Shown here piece by piece: positions 10,842 to 18,953 of a stretch of DNA of 64,000 bases. The DNA lies in contig NZ_SACR01000002.1 in NCBI RefSeq assembly GCF_004016505.1, positions 620,001-684,000 of the forward strand, given 5' to 3'. How positions within the stretch are numbered: position 1 is the first letter of the stretch; the number at the start of each line of letters is the position of its first letter. Origin of the DNA: Rubrivivax rivuli. GTDB taxonomy: Bacteria > Pseudomonadota > Gammaproteobacteria > Burkholderiales > Burkholderiaceae_C. Both the position numbers and the translations under genes were made by a program. Under the pieces are notes generated by a model. That model did not search any database. It had not been told where the DNA came from and worked only from the letters and a program-made list of their open reading frames with translations.

Positions 10842-11774
10842 ATGGATTTCAAACAGCTGCAGACCTTCGTGCAGGTGGCCGAGCTGGGCAGCTTCACACG
10901 CGCGGCCAGCGTGCTGCGCGTGGCACAGCCGGCGCTCAGCCGCCAGGTGCGCGCGCTGGAGGTCGAGCTTCGCCAGGCCCTCTTCGAGCGCAACGGCCGC
11001 GGGGTCACGCTCACGCCGGCCGGCACGCGCCTTCTCGGCCACGGCCGCGGCATCCTGCAGCAGCTGGAGCGCGCCCGGCAAGACCTGGAAGAACACCGCG
11101 GCATGGCCGCCGGGCTGCTGAGCATCGGCCTGCCGCCCAGCGTCAGCCGTACGCTCACGGCGCCGCTGGTGGAGCTGTTCCGCGAGCGCTTTCCGCGCGC
11201 CACGCTCACCGTGGTGGAGGGCCTCACCACCTACACGCTGGAATGGCTGGCCCAGGGCCGCATCGATTGCGCCGTGGTCTACAACGCCACGCCAGCGGCG
11301 GCCTTCGAACTGCTGCCGGTGCTGGAAGAACCGCTTTATCTCGTCTCGGCGCGCACCCCGCGCGAGGCTGGGGCCGAGCTGGTGGCGCGCCCGCTCGACC
11401 TGGCCACGCTGGCCACCCGCGAGCTCGCCATCCCGAGCCGCCCGCATGCCATCCGCATGCGCCTGGAGACGGTGATGGCCGAGGCAGGCCTCAAACCCCG
11501 CGTGGGGCTGGAGATCGAAAGCGTGCCGGCCATCCTGGACCTGGTGCAGCGCCACCCGCTGCACGCCGTGCTGTCGCTGAACGCCATCCGAGCCAGCGGG
11601 CGCGAAAACGAACTGCGCGCGCGCCCGGTGCAACTGCCCGCACGGCGCGGCGCGGCGGCCACCGAACTGGCGGCCACGCTCTGGCTGGCCACCTCGGCGC
11701 AGCGCCCGCGCGGGCCGCTGCTGGAGCAGGCGCTGCCGATGCTGTCGACCCTGCTGACGGAGCACCTGGCCTGA
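10842..11774 (+). CDS. LysR-family regulator of the protocatechuate operon
   Basis: 310-residue LysR-type regulator. The N-terminal winged helix-turn-helix is clear (MDFKQLQTFVQVAELGSFTRAA, then SVLRVAQPALSRQVRALE), and residues about 90-300 form the co-inducer-binding domain (LLSIGLPPSVSR, GRIDCAVVYN). It is transcribed away from the ligJ-pobA-ligABC operon, the standard arrangement for a pathway-specific activator such as LigR or PmdR. The likely co-inducer is protocatechuate or a ring-cleavage product, by inference from context. Confidence 0.9.
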   Translation: MDFKQLQTFVQVAELGSFTRAASVLRVAQPALSRQVRALEVELRQALFERNGRGVTLTPAGTRLLGHGRGILQQLERARQDLEEHRGMAAGLLSIGLPPSVSRTLTAPLVELFRERFPRATLTVVEGLTTYTLEWLAQGRIDCAVVYNATPAAAFELLPVLEEPLYLVSARTPREAGAELVARPLDLATLATRELAIPSRPHAIRMRLETVMAEAGLKPRVGLEIESVPAILDLVQRHPLHAVLSLNAIRASGRENELRARPVQLPARRGAAATELAATLWLATSAQRPRGPLLEQALPMLSTLLTEHLA

Positions 11775-11776
11775 GC

Positions 11777-11789
11777 GCCCCGGCGGGGC
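11777..11789. terminator. Short GC hairpin between convergent lysR and caspase-like genes
   Basis: GCCCC-GGC-GGGGC, a 5-bp perfect stem directly after the lysR stop and 12 bp before the convergent gene's stop. There is no T-tract; weak support. Confidence 0.25.
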
Positions 11790-11801
11790 ACTCGGCCGCC
11801 T

Positions 11802-12899
11802 TCAGGGCAACTGCTTCAGCGCCTCGCGCACGCGTTCGGCGTAGCGGCCCTTGGGGTAGGCGCGCAGGTAGGCCTCGTAGTCTTCGCGGCGCTTGCTGTT
11901 GGCGGCGCGATCCCAGAGCTCGAACTCGGCCTGCAGCGCGTTGGCCGGCGTGGCAGGCGCCGGGGCGGGCGCCGCCGCCTCGGGCGTGCCACCCTGCCGC
12001 GGCACGGGCTGCGCGGCAGGTGCCAGCGCCGCTGCAGGCAGGGTGGCCGGCTGCACCGGCCCGGGCGTGGCCACGGCGCTGCCGGGCTTGGGCGGGTAGA
12101 AGAAGAAATCGGTGGAGCTCTCGTCCACCAGCGAGGGCCGCTGCTGGTGGTTCACGGCCGAGGCCTTGGTCTCCACGCTGCTGCGCACGCGCTTGAGCAT
12201 CTCGGCCGCCGACACGCCCACGTTGCGCATCTGCTTGATCAGCTCGCGCGTGAACAGGCCGTTGGGCACCGGGTCGCTGTCGCCCAGGCGGTCCAGCGCC
12301 TGCTGGCCCTTGGAGGCCGCCATGATGATCATCGAGCCCTTGGGCGGCTCGATGCGCGAGAGCGACGAACCCGGCGGCAGCGAACGCCCTGCCGTGGTGG
12401 CGCGGAAGGGGTCGTCGCGGCAGGCGTCGACGATGATCAGCGAGAAGCGCGCGCGCTGGTTGAGATCGTCCACCAACTGTTCCAGCGAGAGGCCGTCGCG
12501 CTGGATGGCGCGCTCGCCCGTCACCTTGATGTCCACCGGCAGCAGGTAGGGCCCCAGCTGCGGCGGCTGCGAACCGTGGCCGCTGAAAAAGAACACCACC
12601 TCGTCACCCTTCTCGATGCGGCGCAGGAAGCCGTCGATCTGGTCGTGCATCTGCTCGCGCGTGCCGTCGAGCACGGTGGTGACCTGGAAGCCGGCGGCCT
12701 GCAGTTCCTGCGCCAGCGACTGCGCGTCGTTGCGCGCGTTGCGCAGGGGGGTGACGTGCTGGTAGCGGTCGTTGCCCACCACCAGGGCCAGGCGGGCGGC
12801 CTCGGCGGGCAGGGCCGCGGCGAGCAGCAACAAGGCGCAGGCGCCCAGCCAGAGCCGGGCGGGCAGCGGACGTGCGGTGGCGGGCAGAGGCAGGGGCAT
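11802..12899 (-). CDS. Secreted caspase-like (peptidase C14, metacaspase-type) protein
   Basis: 365-residue protein with an N-terminal signal peptide (hydrophobic LWLGACALLLLAAALPAEA, residues about 16-34) and a C14 caspase-like p20 domain at about 36-250. The catalytic dyad is visible: His108 in FFFSGHGSQ and Cys160 in IIVDACRDDP. A Pro/Ala-rich linker (about 285-325) leads to a C-terminal helical segment ELWDRAANSKRREDYEAYLRAYPKGRYA, which resembles repeat segments found behind bacterial caspase domains. An upstream in-frame ATG (12968) would bury the signal peptide, so 12899 is preferred. Substrate unknown; the export signal places it in the periplasm. Confidence 0.85.
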   Translation of the reverse strand: MPLPLPATARPLPARLWLGACALLLLAAALPAEAARLALVVGNDRYQHVTPLRNARNDAQSLAQELQAAGFQVTTVLDGTREQMHDQIDGFLRRIEKGDEVVFFFSGHGSQPPQLGPYLLPVDIKVTGERAIQRDGLSLEQLVDDLNQRARFSLIIVDACRDDPFRATTAGRSLPPGSSLSRIEPPKGSMIIMAASKGQQALDRLGDSDPVPNGLFTRELIKQMRNVGVSAAEMLKRVRSSVETKASAVNHQQRPSLVDESSTDFFFYPPKPGSAVATPGPVQPATLPAAALAPAAQPVPRQGGTPEAAAPAPAPATPANALQAEFELWDRAANSKRREDYEAYLRAYPKGRYAERVREALKQLP

Positions 12900-13083
12900 G
12901 GTGCGGCAGCCGGCGCAGCGCGCGGGTGCCGGACCGGCCCCGCTTCGCGCGCGCGAAGCCCGCACCATAGCGGAAGGCGGGGGCCGGCGGCCATCCCTCC
13001 AAGAGCGGGCCGGTGCCAGATGCGCCGCAGATTCGCGGCCCCGGCACCGCGCGCTGCGGCCGCAGGCGCGCTAGATTCCGGGC

Positions 13084-13386
13084 ATGGCTGATCAGGTTTT
13101 CGCGGTCTTGGGGCTGGTGTTCTGCGCGCTCGTGTGGGGCGGCATGTGGCTCGGCCCGGCGCGCACGCAGGGGCTGCGCCACCGCGTGCAAGCCTGGTGG
13201 CGGCGTGCGAGTGCCGCCCGGCGCGCGCCGGCGCCGCCCCGGCAGCCCGACCCGCGGCAGGCCCGCGAGGAGGCCGAAGCCCTCATCGAGCGCGCCCGCC
13301 GGGCTGCGCAGGTGGAGCGCGAGGGCAACGTCTACCGGCCCGACCGCTTTCAACAGCGCAAGGACGGCAAGGACAACTTGCACTGA
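13084..13386 (+). CDS. Small single-pass membrane protein of unknown function
   Basis: 100 residues with one hydrophobic segment at about residues 5-24 (VFAVLGLVFCALVWGGMWLG), followed by a strongly basic, Ala/Arg/Pro-rich cytoplasmic tail with a charged helix (REEAEALIERARRAAQVE). I do not recognise a family. It is read away from the caspase-like gene and followed by the molybdenum hydroxylase genes on the same strand after 81 bp. Coding character is supported by third-position GC bias. Confidence 0.65.
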   Translation: MADQVFAVLGLVFCALVWGGMWLGPARTQGLRHRVQAWWRRASAARRAPAPPRQPDPRQAREEAEALIERARRAAQVEREGNVYRPDRFQQRKDGKDNLH

Positions 13387-13467
13387 AGCGCAATCCCGAC
13401 TGAACTCGGGGGTGGTTCACACCGGCCATCATCGGCGTCTCTAACAGCCACCGCCAGGAGACACCCG

Positions 13468-13965
13468 ATGACGCGTCTGAACGTCAATGGCCAGGTGCGA
13501 CAGCACCCCGCCGAACCCGACACCCCGCTGCTGTGGGTGCTGCGTGAACATCTGGGCCTGACGGGCACCAAGTACGGCTGCGGCGTCGCCCAGTGCGGCT
13601 CTTGCACGGTGCACATCGACGGCAACCCGGTGCGCAGCTGCGTGATGCCGGTCTCGGCGGTGCAGCCCAGCCAGAAGGTCATCACCATCGAGGGCCTCTC
13701 GCCCAAGGGCCTGAACGCGCTGCAGAAGGCGTGGGTCAACAACGACGTGCCGCAGTGCGGCTACTGCCAGAGCGGCATGATCATGGCGGCCGCCGCGCTG
13801 CTGAAGAAGAAGCCCAAGCCCACCGACGCCGACATCGACGCCGAGATCACCAACATCTGCCGCTGCGGCACTTTCAACCGCGTGCGCGCGGCCATCAAGG
13901 AAGCCGCCGGGGTCACCAAGACCGCGGGCCTGGACATCGTGCACGTCACCCGGAGCGTCGCATGA
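13468..13965 (+). CDS. (2Fe-2S) subunit of molybdenum hydroxylase (isoquinoline 1-oxidoreductase alpha type)
   Basis: 165-residue small subunit of a xanthine oxidase-family hydroxylase. The N-terminal plant-ferredoxin-type cluster uses [21 protein letters not shown] (key Cys residues about 38-62) and the C-terminal helical cluster uses CGYCQSG and CRCGTF. It passes electrons from the molybdenum centre. A strong Shine-Dalgarno (AGGAG, 13456-13460) precedes the ATG. It overlaps the large subunit by 4 bp. There is no FAD subunit, which fits the IorAB type that donates electrons to a cytochrome. Confidence 0.93.
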   Translation: MTRLNVNGQVRQHPAEPDTPLLWVLREHLGLTGTKYGCGVAQCGSCTVHIDGNPVRSCVMPVSAVQPSQKVITIEGLSPKGLNALQKAWVNNDVPQCGYCQSGMIMAAAALLKKKPKPTDADIDAEITNICRCGTFNRVRAAIKEAAGVTKTAGLDIVHVTRSVA

Positions 13966-16151
13966 AGGCCGCCACATTGAACCGCCGCCAGTTCCTGGGC
14001 ACCGGCGCCGCGGCCACGGCCGCCGTCACCGGGGGCTTCGTCTTCGGCTTCCCCACCAGCGCCACGGCGCAGGGGCAAACGCCCGAGATCAACGCCTGGG
14101 TGGTGATCCAGCCCGATGACAAGGTGATCATCCGCATCGCGCGCAGCGAGATGGGCCAGGGCACGCTCACCGGCCTGGCGCAGATGGTGGCCGAAGAGCT
14201 GGAATGCGACTGGTCCAAGGTCACCACCGAATACCCCACGCCGGGCCAGAGCCTGGCCCGTAAGCGCCCCTGGGGCGACTTCGGCACCGGCGGCAGCCGC
14301 GGCATCCGCACCAGCCACGAGTACGTGCGCAAGGGCGGCGCCAGCGCACGCATGATGCTGGTGCAGGCTGCCGCCGACGGCTGGCAGGTGCCGGCTGCCG
14401 AGTGCACCGTGAGCAAGGGCGTGATCACCCACGCCGCCAGCCGCCGCAAGGTGAGCTACGGCCAGGTGGCCGCCGCCGCCGCGAAGCTCACGCCGCCGGC
14501 CGCCGCCGACATCCCGCTGAAGGACCCCAAGGACTGGAAGCTCATCGGCCAGCGCATGGCGCGCCTGGACACGGTGGACAAGGTCAACGGCAAGAAGGTC
14601 TTCGGCGCCGACCTGCAACTGCCCGGCATGCTGAACGCCGCCATCAACGCCTGCCCGGTGTTCGGCGGGAAGCTCAAGGGCTATGACGCGGCCGCCGTGG
14701 AGAAGATGCCCGGCGTGAAGAAGGTGCTGGCCGTGGGCGACAACGCCGTGGCCGTGGTGGCCGACACCTGGTGGCGCGCGAAGAAGGCGCTGGATGCGCT
14801 GCCGGTGCAGTGGGATTTCGGCGCGCATGCCAACGCCCAGCAGGCCGACTTCAACGCGGTGCTGAAGGCCGGCCTGGACGCCCCGCAGGCCGTGGTGGGC
14901 AACAGCAACGGCGACGTGAAGGCCGCGCTGGCCGGCGCCGTGCGCAAGGTGGAGGCGGTGTACGCCTACCCGCACCAGAACCACGCCACGATGGAGCCGA
15001 TGAACGCCACGGCCAAGTGGACGCCCGAGCGCTGCGAGGTCTGGACGCCCACGCAGAACGGCGAGGCCTCGCTCTCGGCCGCGGCGCTGGCCGCGGGCCT
15101 GCCGGCGGCGCAATGCGAGGTCTACAAGATCGACCTCGGTGGCGGCTTCGGCCGCCGCGGCGCGGTGCAGGACTGGATCACCCAGGCCGTGCTGATCGCC
15201 AAGCAGATGCCCGGCACGCCGGTGAAGCTGCTGTGGTCGCGCGAAGAAGACATGACCCAGGGCCGCTACCACCCCATCACCCAGGCCAAGCTCACGGCCG
15301 GGCTGGACGCGCAGGGCAACATCACCGGGCTGCACATGCGCATCAGCGGCCAGAGCATCCTGGCCGGCGTGGCGCCGCAGAACATCCGCGAGGGGCGCGA
15401 CCCGGTGATGTTCCAGGGGCTGAACAACGGCGGCGGCGAGGCCATGATCGGCTACACCTTCCCGGCCCTGCTGGTGGACCACGCGATGCGCAACCCGCAC
15501 GTGCCGCCCGGCTTCTGGCGCGGCGTGAACCTGAACCAGAACGCCTTCTACCTGGAGTGCTTCCTGGACGAGGTGGCCCAGGCCACCAACCAGGATCCGC
15601 TGGCCCTGCGCCGCAAGCTGATGGCCAACCATCCCAAGCACCTGGCGGTGCTGAACGCGGTGGCCGAGCGCGTGGGCTGGGACAAGCCCGCGGCCGACAT
15701 CAACGGCCAGAAGGTGCACCGTGGCCTGTGCGTGACGCACGGCTTCGGCAGCTACGTGGCGGCCTGCGCCGAGGTCTCGGTGGGCCCCAAGGGGCAGCTC
15801 AAGATCCACCGCATCGTGGCGGCCACCGACTGCGGCTACGCGGTGAACCCGCAGCAGATCGAGGCGCAGGTGGAAGGCAGCTTCGTCTACGGCCTGAGCG
15901 CCATGCTCTACGAAGAGTGCACGGTGAAGGACGGCCGCATCGAGCAGCGCAACTTCGACACCTATCCGTCGATGCGCATCGCCGAGATGCCCAAGGTGGA
16001 AACCATCGTCATGCCCTCGGGCGGCTTCTGGGGCGGTGTGGGCGAGCCCACCATCGCGGTGGCGGCACCGGCAGTGCTGAACGCCATCTTCGCGGCCACC
16101 GGCAAGCGCATCCGCGAGCTGCCCATCAAGCAGCAGCTGCAGCAGGCCTGA
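13962..16151 (+). CDS. Molybdopterin-binding large subunit, xanthine dehydrogenase family (IorB type), Tat-exported
   Basis: 729-residue catalytic subunit binding molybdenum cofactor. A twin-arginine signal ([16 protein letters not shown], residues 7-22) predicts folded export to the periplasm with its Fe-S partner. Family motifs include [47 protein letters not shown] and the C-terminal [19 protein letters not shown], where the conserved Glu acts as base. The architecture matches isoquinoline 1-oxidoreductase/aldehyde dehydrogenase-like enzymes; the substrate is not predictable. The soxX gene begins only 12 bp downstream, so shared transcription is likely. Confidence 0.92.
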   Translation: MKAATLNRRQFLGTGAAATAAVTGGFVFGFPTSATAQGQTPEINAWVVIQPDDKVIIRIARSEMGQGTLTGLAQMVAEELECDWSKVTTEYPTPGQSLARKRPWGDFGTGGSRGIRTSHEYVRKGGASARMMLVQAAADGWQVPAAECTVSKGVITHAASRRKVSYGQVAAAAAKLTPPAAADIPLKDPKDWKLIGQRMARLDTVDKVNGKKVFGADLQLPGMLNAAINACPVFGGKLKGYDAAAVEKMPGVKKVLAVGDNAVAVVADTWWRAKKALDALPVQWDFGAHANAQQADFNAVLKAGLDAPQAVVGNSNGDVKAALAGAVRKVEAVYAYPHQNHATMEPMNATAKWTPERCEVWTPTQNGEASLSAAALAAGLPAAQCEVYKIDLGGGFGRRGAVQDWITQAVLIAKQMPGTPVKLLWSREEDMTQGRYHPITQAKLTAGLDAQGNITGLHMRISGQSILAGVAPQNIREGRDPVMFQGLNNGGGEAMIGYTFPALLVDHAMRNPHVPPGFWRGVNLNQNAFYLECFLDEVAQATNQDPLALRRKLMANHPKHLAVLNAVAERVGWDKPAADINGQKVHRGLCVTHGFGSYVAACAEVSVGPKGQLKIHRIVAATDCGYAVNPQQIEAQVEGSFVYGLSAMLYEECTVKDGRIEQRNFDTYPSMRIAEMPKVETIVMPSGGFWGGVGEPTIAVAAPAVLNAIFAATGKRIRELPIKQQLQQA

Positions 16152-16163
16152 GGCACAGGGCGC

Positions 16164-16595
16164 GTGATGCCGGGCATGGCGGCGTTGGCCTTGGCGGGGG
16201 CGGTCACCACGTTCACGGTGGTGGGCGATGGCATCCCGCAGCCCCTGACTGCCACGCCCGGCAACGCCGCTGCCGGCCGCGCCCTCGTGGTCGACCGCAC
16301 CCAGGGCCTGTGCCTGCTGTGCCACAGCGGGCCTTTCGACCGCACGCCGGCCGAGCGCGCGCAGGGCAACCTGTCGACGAACCTGGCCGGCGTGGGCCGC
16401 CGCTACAGCGCGGCGCAACTGCGGCTGCGTGTGGCCGATGCCAGGCACCTGAACCCGGCCAGCGTGATGCCCAGCTTCCACCGCCTGCCGCCAGCCACGG
16501 CCGAGCAGCGCGTGGGCGCGGCGTGGCAGGGCAAACCGGTGCTGACGGCGCAGCAAGTGGAGGATGTGGTGGCTTTTCTCGAGACCCTGCAATGA
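16164..16595 (+). CDS. soxX: Sulfur oxidation c-type cytochrome SoxX
   Basis: 143-residue monoheme cytochrome c of the SoxXA complex, which attaches thiosulfate to the SoxY carrier in the periplasm. The heme site is CLLCH near residue 50, and the distal Met ligand lies in ASVMPSFHRLP near residue 100, both typical. A short signal-like N-terminus (MAALALAGAVTTFTVV) is present. The frame opens with GTG at 16164, directly followed by ATG at 16167 and another ATG at 16176; the exact start is uncertain. It overlaps soxY by 4 bp. Confidence 0.88.
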   Translation: MMPGMAALALAGAVTTFTVVGDGIPQPLTATPGNAAAGRALVVDRTQGLCLLCHSGPFDRTPAERAQGNLSTNLAGVGRRYSAAQLRLRVADARHLNPASVMPSFHRLPPATAEQRVGAAWQGKPVLTAQQVEDVVAFLETLQ

Positions 16596-17050
16596 GCACC
16601 GATCGCCGCACGCTCTTGGCCGCCGGCGGTGCGGGCGCGCTGACCGTGCTGCTGCGGCCCTGGTCTGCGCACGCGGCCACTTCGCCCGCGCTGCAGGCCG
16701 CCATCGAACGTTTCACCGGCGGCGCCCCGCTGCAGACCGGCCGCGTGACCTTGGCCGTGGACGCGGTGGTGGAGAACGGCAACACCGTACCGGTGAGCGT
16801 GAGCGTGCAAAGCCCCATGACGGCCGAGCAGCACGTCAGGCGCATTGCGCTTTTGACCGAGCTGAACCCGCAACCCGAGGTGGCCGTGTTCCACCTGGGC
16901 CCGGCCAGCGGCCGCGCGCAGGTGGGCACGCGCATGCGCATGGCCAGCAGCCAGCACGTCATCGCCATCGCGCAGATGAACGACGGCAGCTGCTGGCAGC
17001 ACCGCGTGGCCGTGACGGTGGCACTCGCTGCCTGCCTGGAGGGCGAATGA
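16592..17050 (+). CDS. soxY: Thiosulfate oxidation carrier protein SoxY with atypical C-terminus
   Basis: 152-residue SoxY with a Tat-like signal (STDRRTLLAAGGAGALTVLLRPWSAHA). SoxYZ carries sulfur intermediates on a C-terminal cysteine at the end of a flexible arm, usually within GGCGG. Here the protein ends VALAACLEGE: a cysteine is present, but the glycine arm is lost and four residues follow it, with the stop overlapping soxZ. The rest fits the family (VSVSVQSPMTAEQHVRRIALLTELNPQPEVAVFHLGP). Whether this carrier still works with a standard SoxB is doubtful. There is no sign of a sequencing frameshift, because neither other frame gives GGCGG. Confidence 0.87.
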   Translation: MSTDRRTLLAAGGAGALTVLLRPWSAHAATSPALQAAIERFTGGAPLQTGRVTLAVDAVVENGNTVPVSVSVQSPMTAEQHVRRIALLTELNPQPEVAVFHLGPASGRAQVGTRMRMASSQHVIAIAQMNDGSCWQHRVAVTVALAACLEGE

Positions 17051-17373
17051 GCAACGTGCGCGCCCTGCTCCGCCTGCCCGCCACGGCCCGCCCTGGCGAG
17101 GTGGTGGAGGTGCGGCTGCTCCTGCAGCACCCCATGGAGACCGGCTTCCGCCCCGATGCTGGCGGCCGCACGGTGCCGCGCAACATCCTGCGGCGCATCG
17201 AGGCGCGTTTCGAGGGCGAGCTGGTGTTCGCGGCCGATCTCTTCCCGGCCATCACCGCCAACCCTTTCCTCGCCTTCCCGCTTCGCGCCACGCGCAGCGG
17301 CACGCTGGTGGTCGGCATCGAAGGCGACAACGGCGTCTCGCAGCGCGAAACCGCCACGCTCACGGTGGCATGA
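17047..17373 (+). CDS. soxZ: Thiosulfate oxidation carrier complex protein SoxZ
   Basis: 108-residue Ig-like partner of SoxY. The core motif VVEVRLLLQHPMETGFRPDAGGRTVPRN contains the conserved HPMETG characteristic of SoxZ, and the C-terminal ATRSGTLVV strand is also typical. It has no signal peptide and is expected to be exported together with SoxY. It overlaps soxY and soxA by 4 bp each, so all four sox genes are translationally coupled. Confidence 0.92.
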   Translation: MSNVRALLRLPATARPGEVVEVRLLLQHPMETGFRPDAGGRTVPRNILRRIEARFEGELVFAADLFPAITANPFLAFPLRATRSGTLVVGIEGDNGVSQRETATLTVA

Positions 17374-18140
17374 GCTTCGCCCGCGCTGCCTTGCTGGGCG
17401 GGGTGGGCCTGCTGCTCGCGGTGGTGACAGCCGGCACTGCCCAGGCGGCCGACCCTCGCCGCTCGGGCTTCGCCGACATGGCACCCAGCACCCAGGCCCT
17501 GCAGCGCGACGACACGCTCAACCCGGCCATGCTGTGGGTGCAAGACGGCGAGCAGCGCTTCCAGGCAGATTGCGCAAGCTGCCACGGCGCCGGCAGCGCA
17601 CCGGCCATGAGCCTGCGCGGCGCCGCGGCCCGCCACCCCGCCTGGGACGCCACGCTCGGCAAACCGCTCACGCTGGCCGGCCGCATCAACCAGTGCCGCG
17701 TGCGCCACGTGAAGGCGCCGCCGCTGGCGCCCGAGAGCGAAGGCCTGCTCGCGCTGGAAGCCTTTGTGGCGCTGCAGTCGCGCGGCCTGCCCATCGCACC
17801 CGACCGCACGCCGGCGCTGCAGCCCTTTTTGGCCCGGGGCGAGGCGCTCTACCGCCAGCGCATCGGCCAGCTCGATTTCTCCTGCGCCCAGTGCCACGAC
17901 GATCATGCCGGCCGCCGCCTGGCCGGCGCGCTGATCCCGCAGGCCCACCCCACGGGCTACCCGCTGTACCGGCTGGAGTGGCAGGGCCTGGGCTCGCTGC
18001 AGCGCCGCCTGCGCAACTGCATGACCGGCGTGCGCGCCGAGCCCTATGCCTACGGCAGCGACGAATACACGATGATCGAGCTCTACCTGAAACAGCGCGC
18101 CGCCGGCATGGCGATGGAAAGCCCCGCCGTGCGGCCGTGA
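17370..18140 (+). CDS. soxA: Diheme cytochrome SoxA (L-cysteine S-thiosulfotransferase subunit)
   Basis: 256-residue catalytic cytochrome of SoxXA with a cleavable signal peptide (ending GTAQAAD near residue 27). Two heme motifs are present: CASCH at residues 68-72 and CAQCH near 172-176, so this is the diheme form. The active-site cysteine that carries the persulfide ligand is seen in RNCMTGVRAEPY near residue 220. No soxB, soxC or soxD follows in the window; the next gene is DUF1415. Confidence 0.92.
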   Translation: MSFARAALLGGVGLLLAVVTAGTAQAADPRRSGFADMAPSTQALQRDDTLNPAMLWVQDGEQRFQADCASCHGAGSAPAMSLRGAAARHPAWDATLGKPLTLAGRINQCRVRHVKAPPLAPESEGLLALEAFVALQSRGLPIAPDRTPALQPFLARGEALYRQRIGQLDFSCAQCHDDHAGRRLAGALIPQAHPTGYPLYRLEWQGLGSLQRRLRNCMTGVRAEPYAYGSDEYTMIELYLKQRAAGMAMESPAVRP

Positions 18141-18159
18141 ACCCACCACGGGCACCGCC

Positions 18160-18750
18160 TTGATCTCGACCACCCCCTCCCCTGCGCTGCAGGACACCCA
18201 AGCCTGGCTGGAGCAGGCCGTCATCGGCCTGAACCTGTGCCCCTTCGCCAAGGCCGTGCACAGCAAGGGCCAGATCCGCTGGGTGGAAAGCAGCGCCAAG
18301 CAGCCCCGCGAACTGCTGGCCGACCTGGTGGCCGAGCTGCAGCACCTGCACGCCACGCCGGCCGAGACCACCGACACCACGGTGCTGGTGTGCCCGCAGG
18401 CCCTGCCTGATTTCCTCGATTTCAACGACTTTCTGGACGTCGCCGAGGGCGCGCTGGAAGACCTGGGCCTGGACGGCGACCTCCAGATCGCCAGCTTCCA
18501 CCCGCAGTTCCAGTTCGAGGGCACCGAGCCTGGCGATGCCGGCAACCTCAGCAACCGCGCGCCCCACCCCACGCTGCACCTGCTGCGCGAAGACAGCGTC
18601 GAGCGCGCGGTGGCCGCCTTCCCCGAGGCCGAGGCCATCTTCGAGCGCAACATCGACACCCTGGAAGCGATGACGCCCGCCCAGCGCCGCGCGGTCTTTG
18701 GCGGGCGGTGCGGTCAAGACGAGGAATCTGGCGACCTCGGTCACGGTTGA
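18160..18750 (+). CDS. DUF1415 family protein
   Basis: 196-residue cytoplasmic protein of the DUF1415 family, found widely in beta- and gammaproteobacteria without known function. Family signatures are WLEQAVIGLNLCPFAKAV near the N-terminus, DFNDFLDVAEGALEDLGL and IASFHPQFQFEGTEP with the conserved His-Pro, then NRAPHPTLHLLRE. The frame starts with TTG at 18160, 19 bp after soxA. The last dozen residues are unlike the family core. Link to sulfur oxidation is positional only. Confidence 0.85.
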   Translation: MISTTPSPALQDTQAWLEQAVIGLNLCPFAKAVHSKGQIRWVESSAKQPRELLADLVAELQHLHATPAETTDTTVLVCPQALPDFLDFNDFLDVAEGALEDLGLDGDLQIASFHPQFQFEGTEPGDAGNLSNRAPHPTLHLLREDSVERAVAAFPEAEAIFERNIDTLEAMTPAQRRAVFGGRCGQDEESGDLGHG

Positions 18751-18953
18751 ATGAACGCGGCGGGTCGGTGCGCCCTGAAGAAAGGCGCCGGTTGGCCGAC
18801 AACGGTGGTGGATGTCCGCGCCGGCGCGCCACGCCGTTGCCAGCCCCAGCCGCCGGGCTGGACTGGCGCCGCAGTGAAAATCTGGGCCGGCCGGCACCGA
18901 CCGAGAACCGAGCCAAGCTCGATGGATGTTCACGATGGGCACGCTGAAGCGAC

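Noticed and set aside
13761..16592. 943-codon minus-strand frame opposite the molybdenum hydroxylase
   Set aside because: His/Ala/Gly-rich shadow translation caused by high GC; the plus strand carries an unmistakable hydroxylase subunit.
17000..17050. Frameshift as explanation for the missing GGCGG end of SoxY
   Set aside because: None of the other frames gives a glycine-rich arm, and the stop overlaps soxZ in the same way as the other sox junctions.
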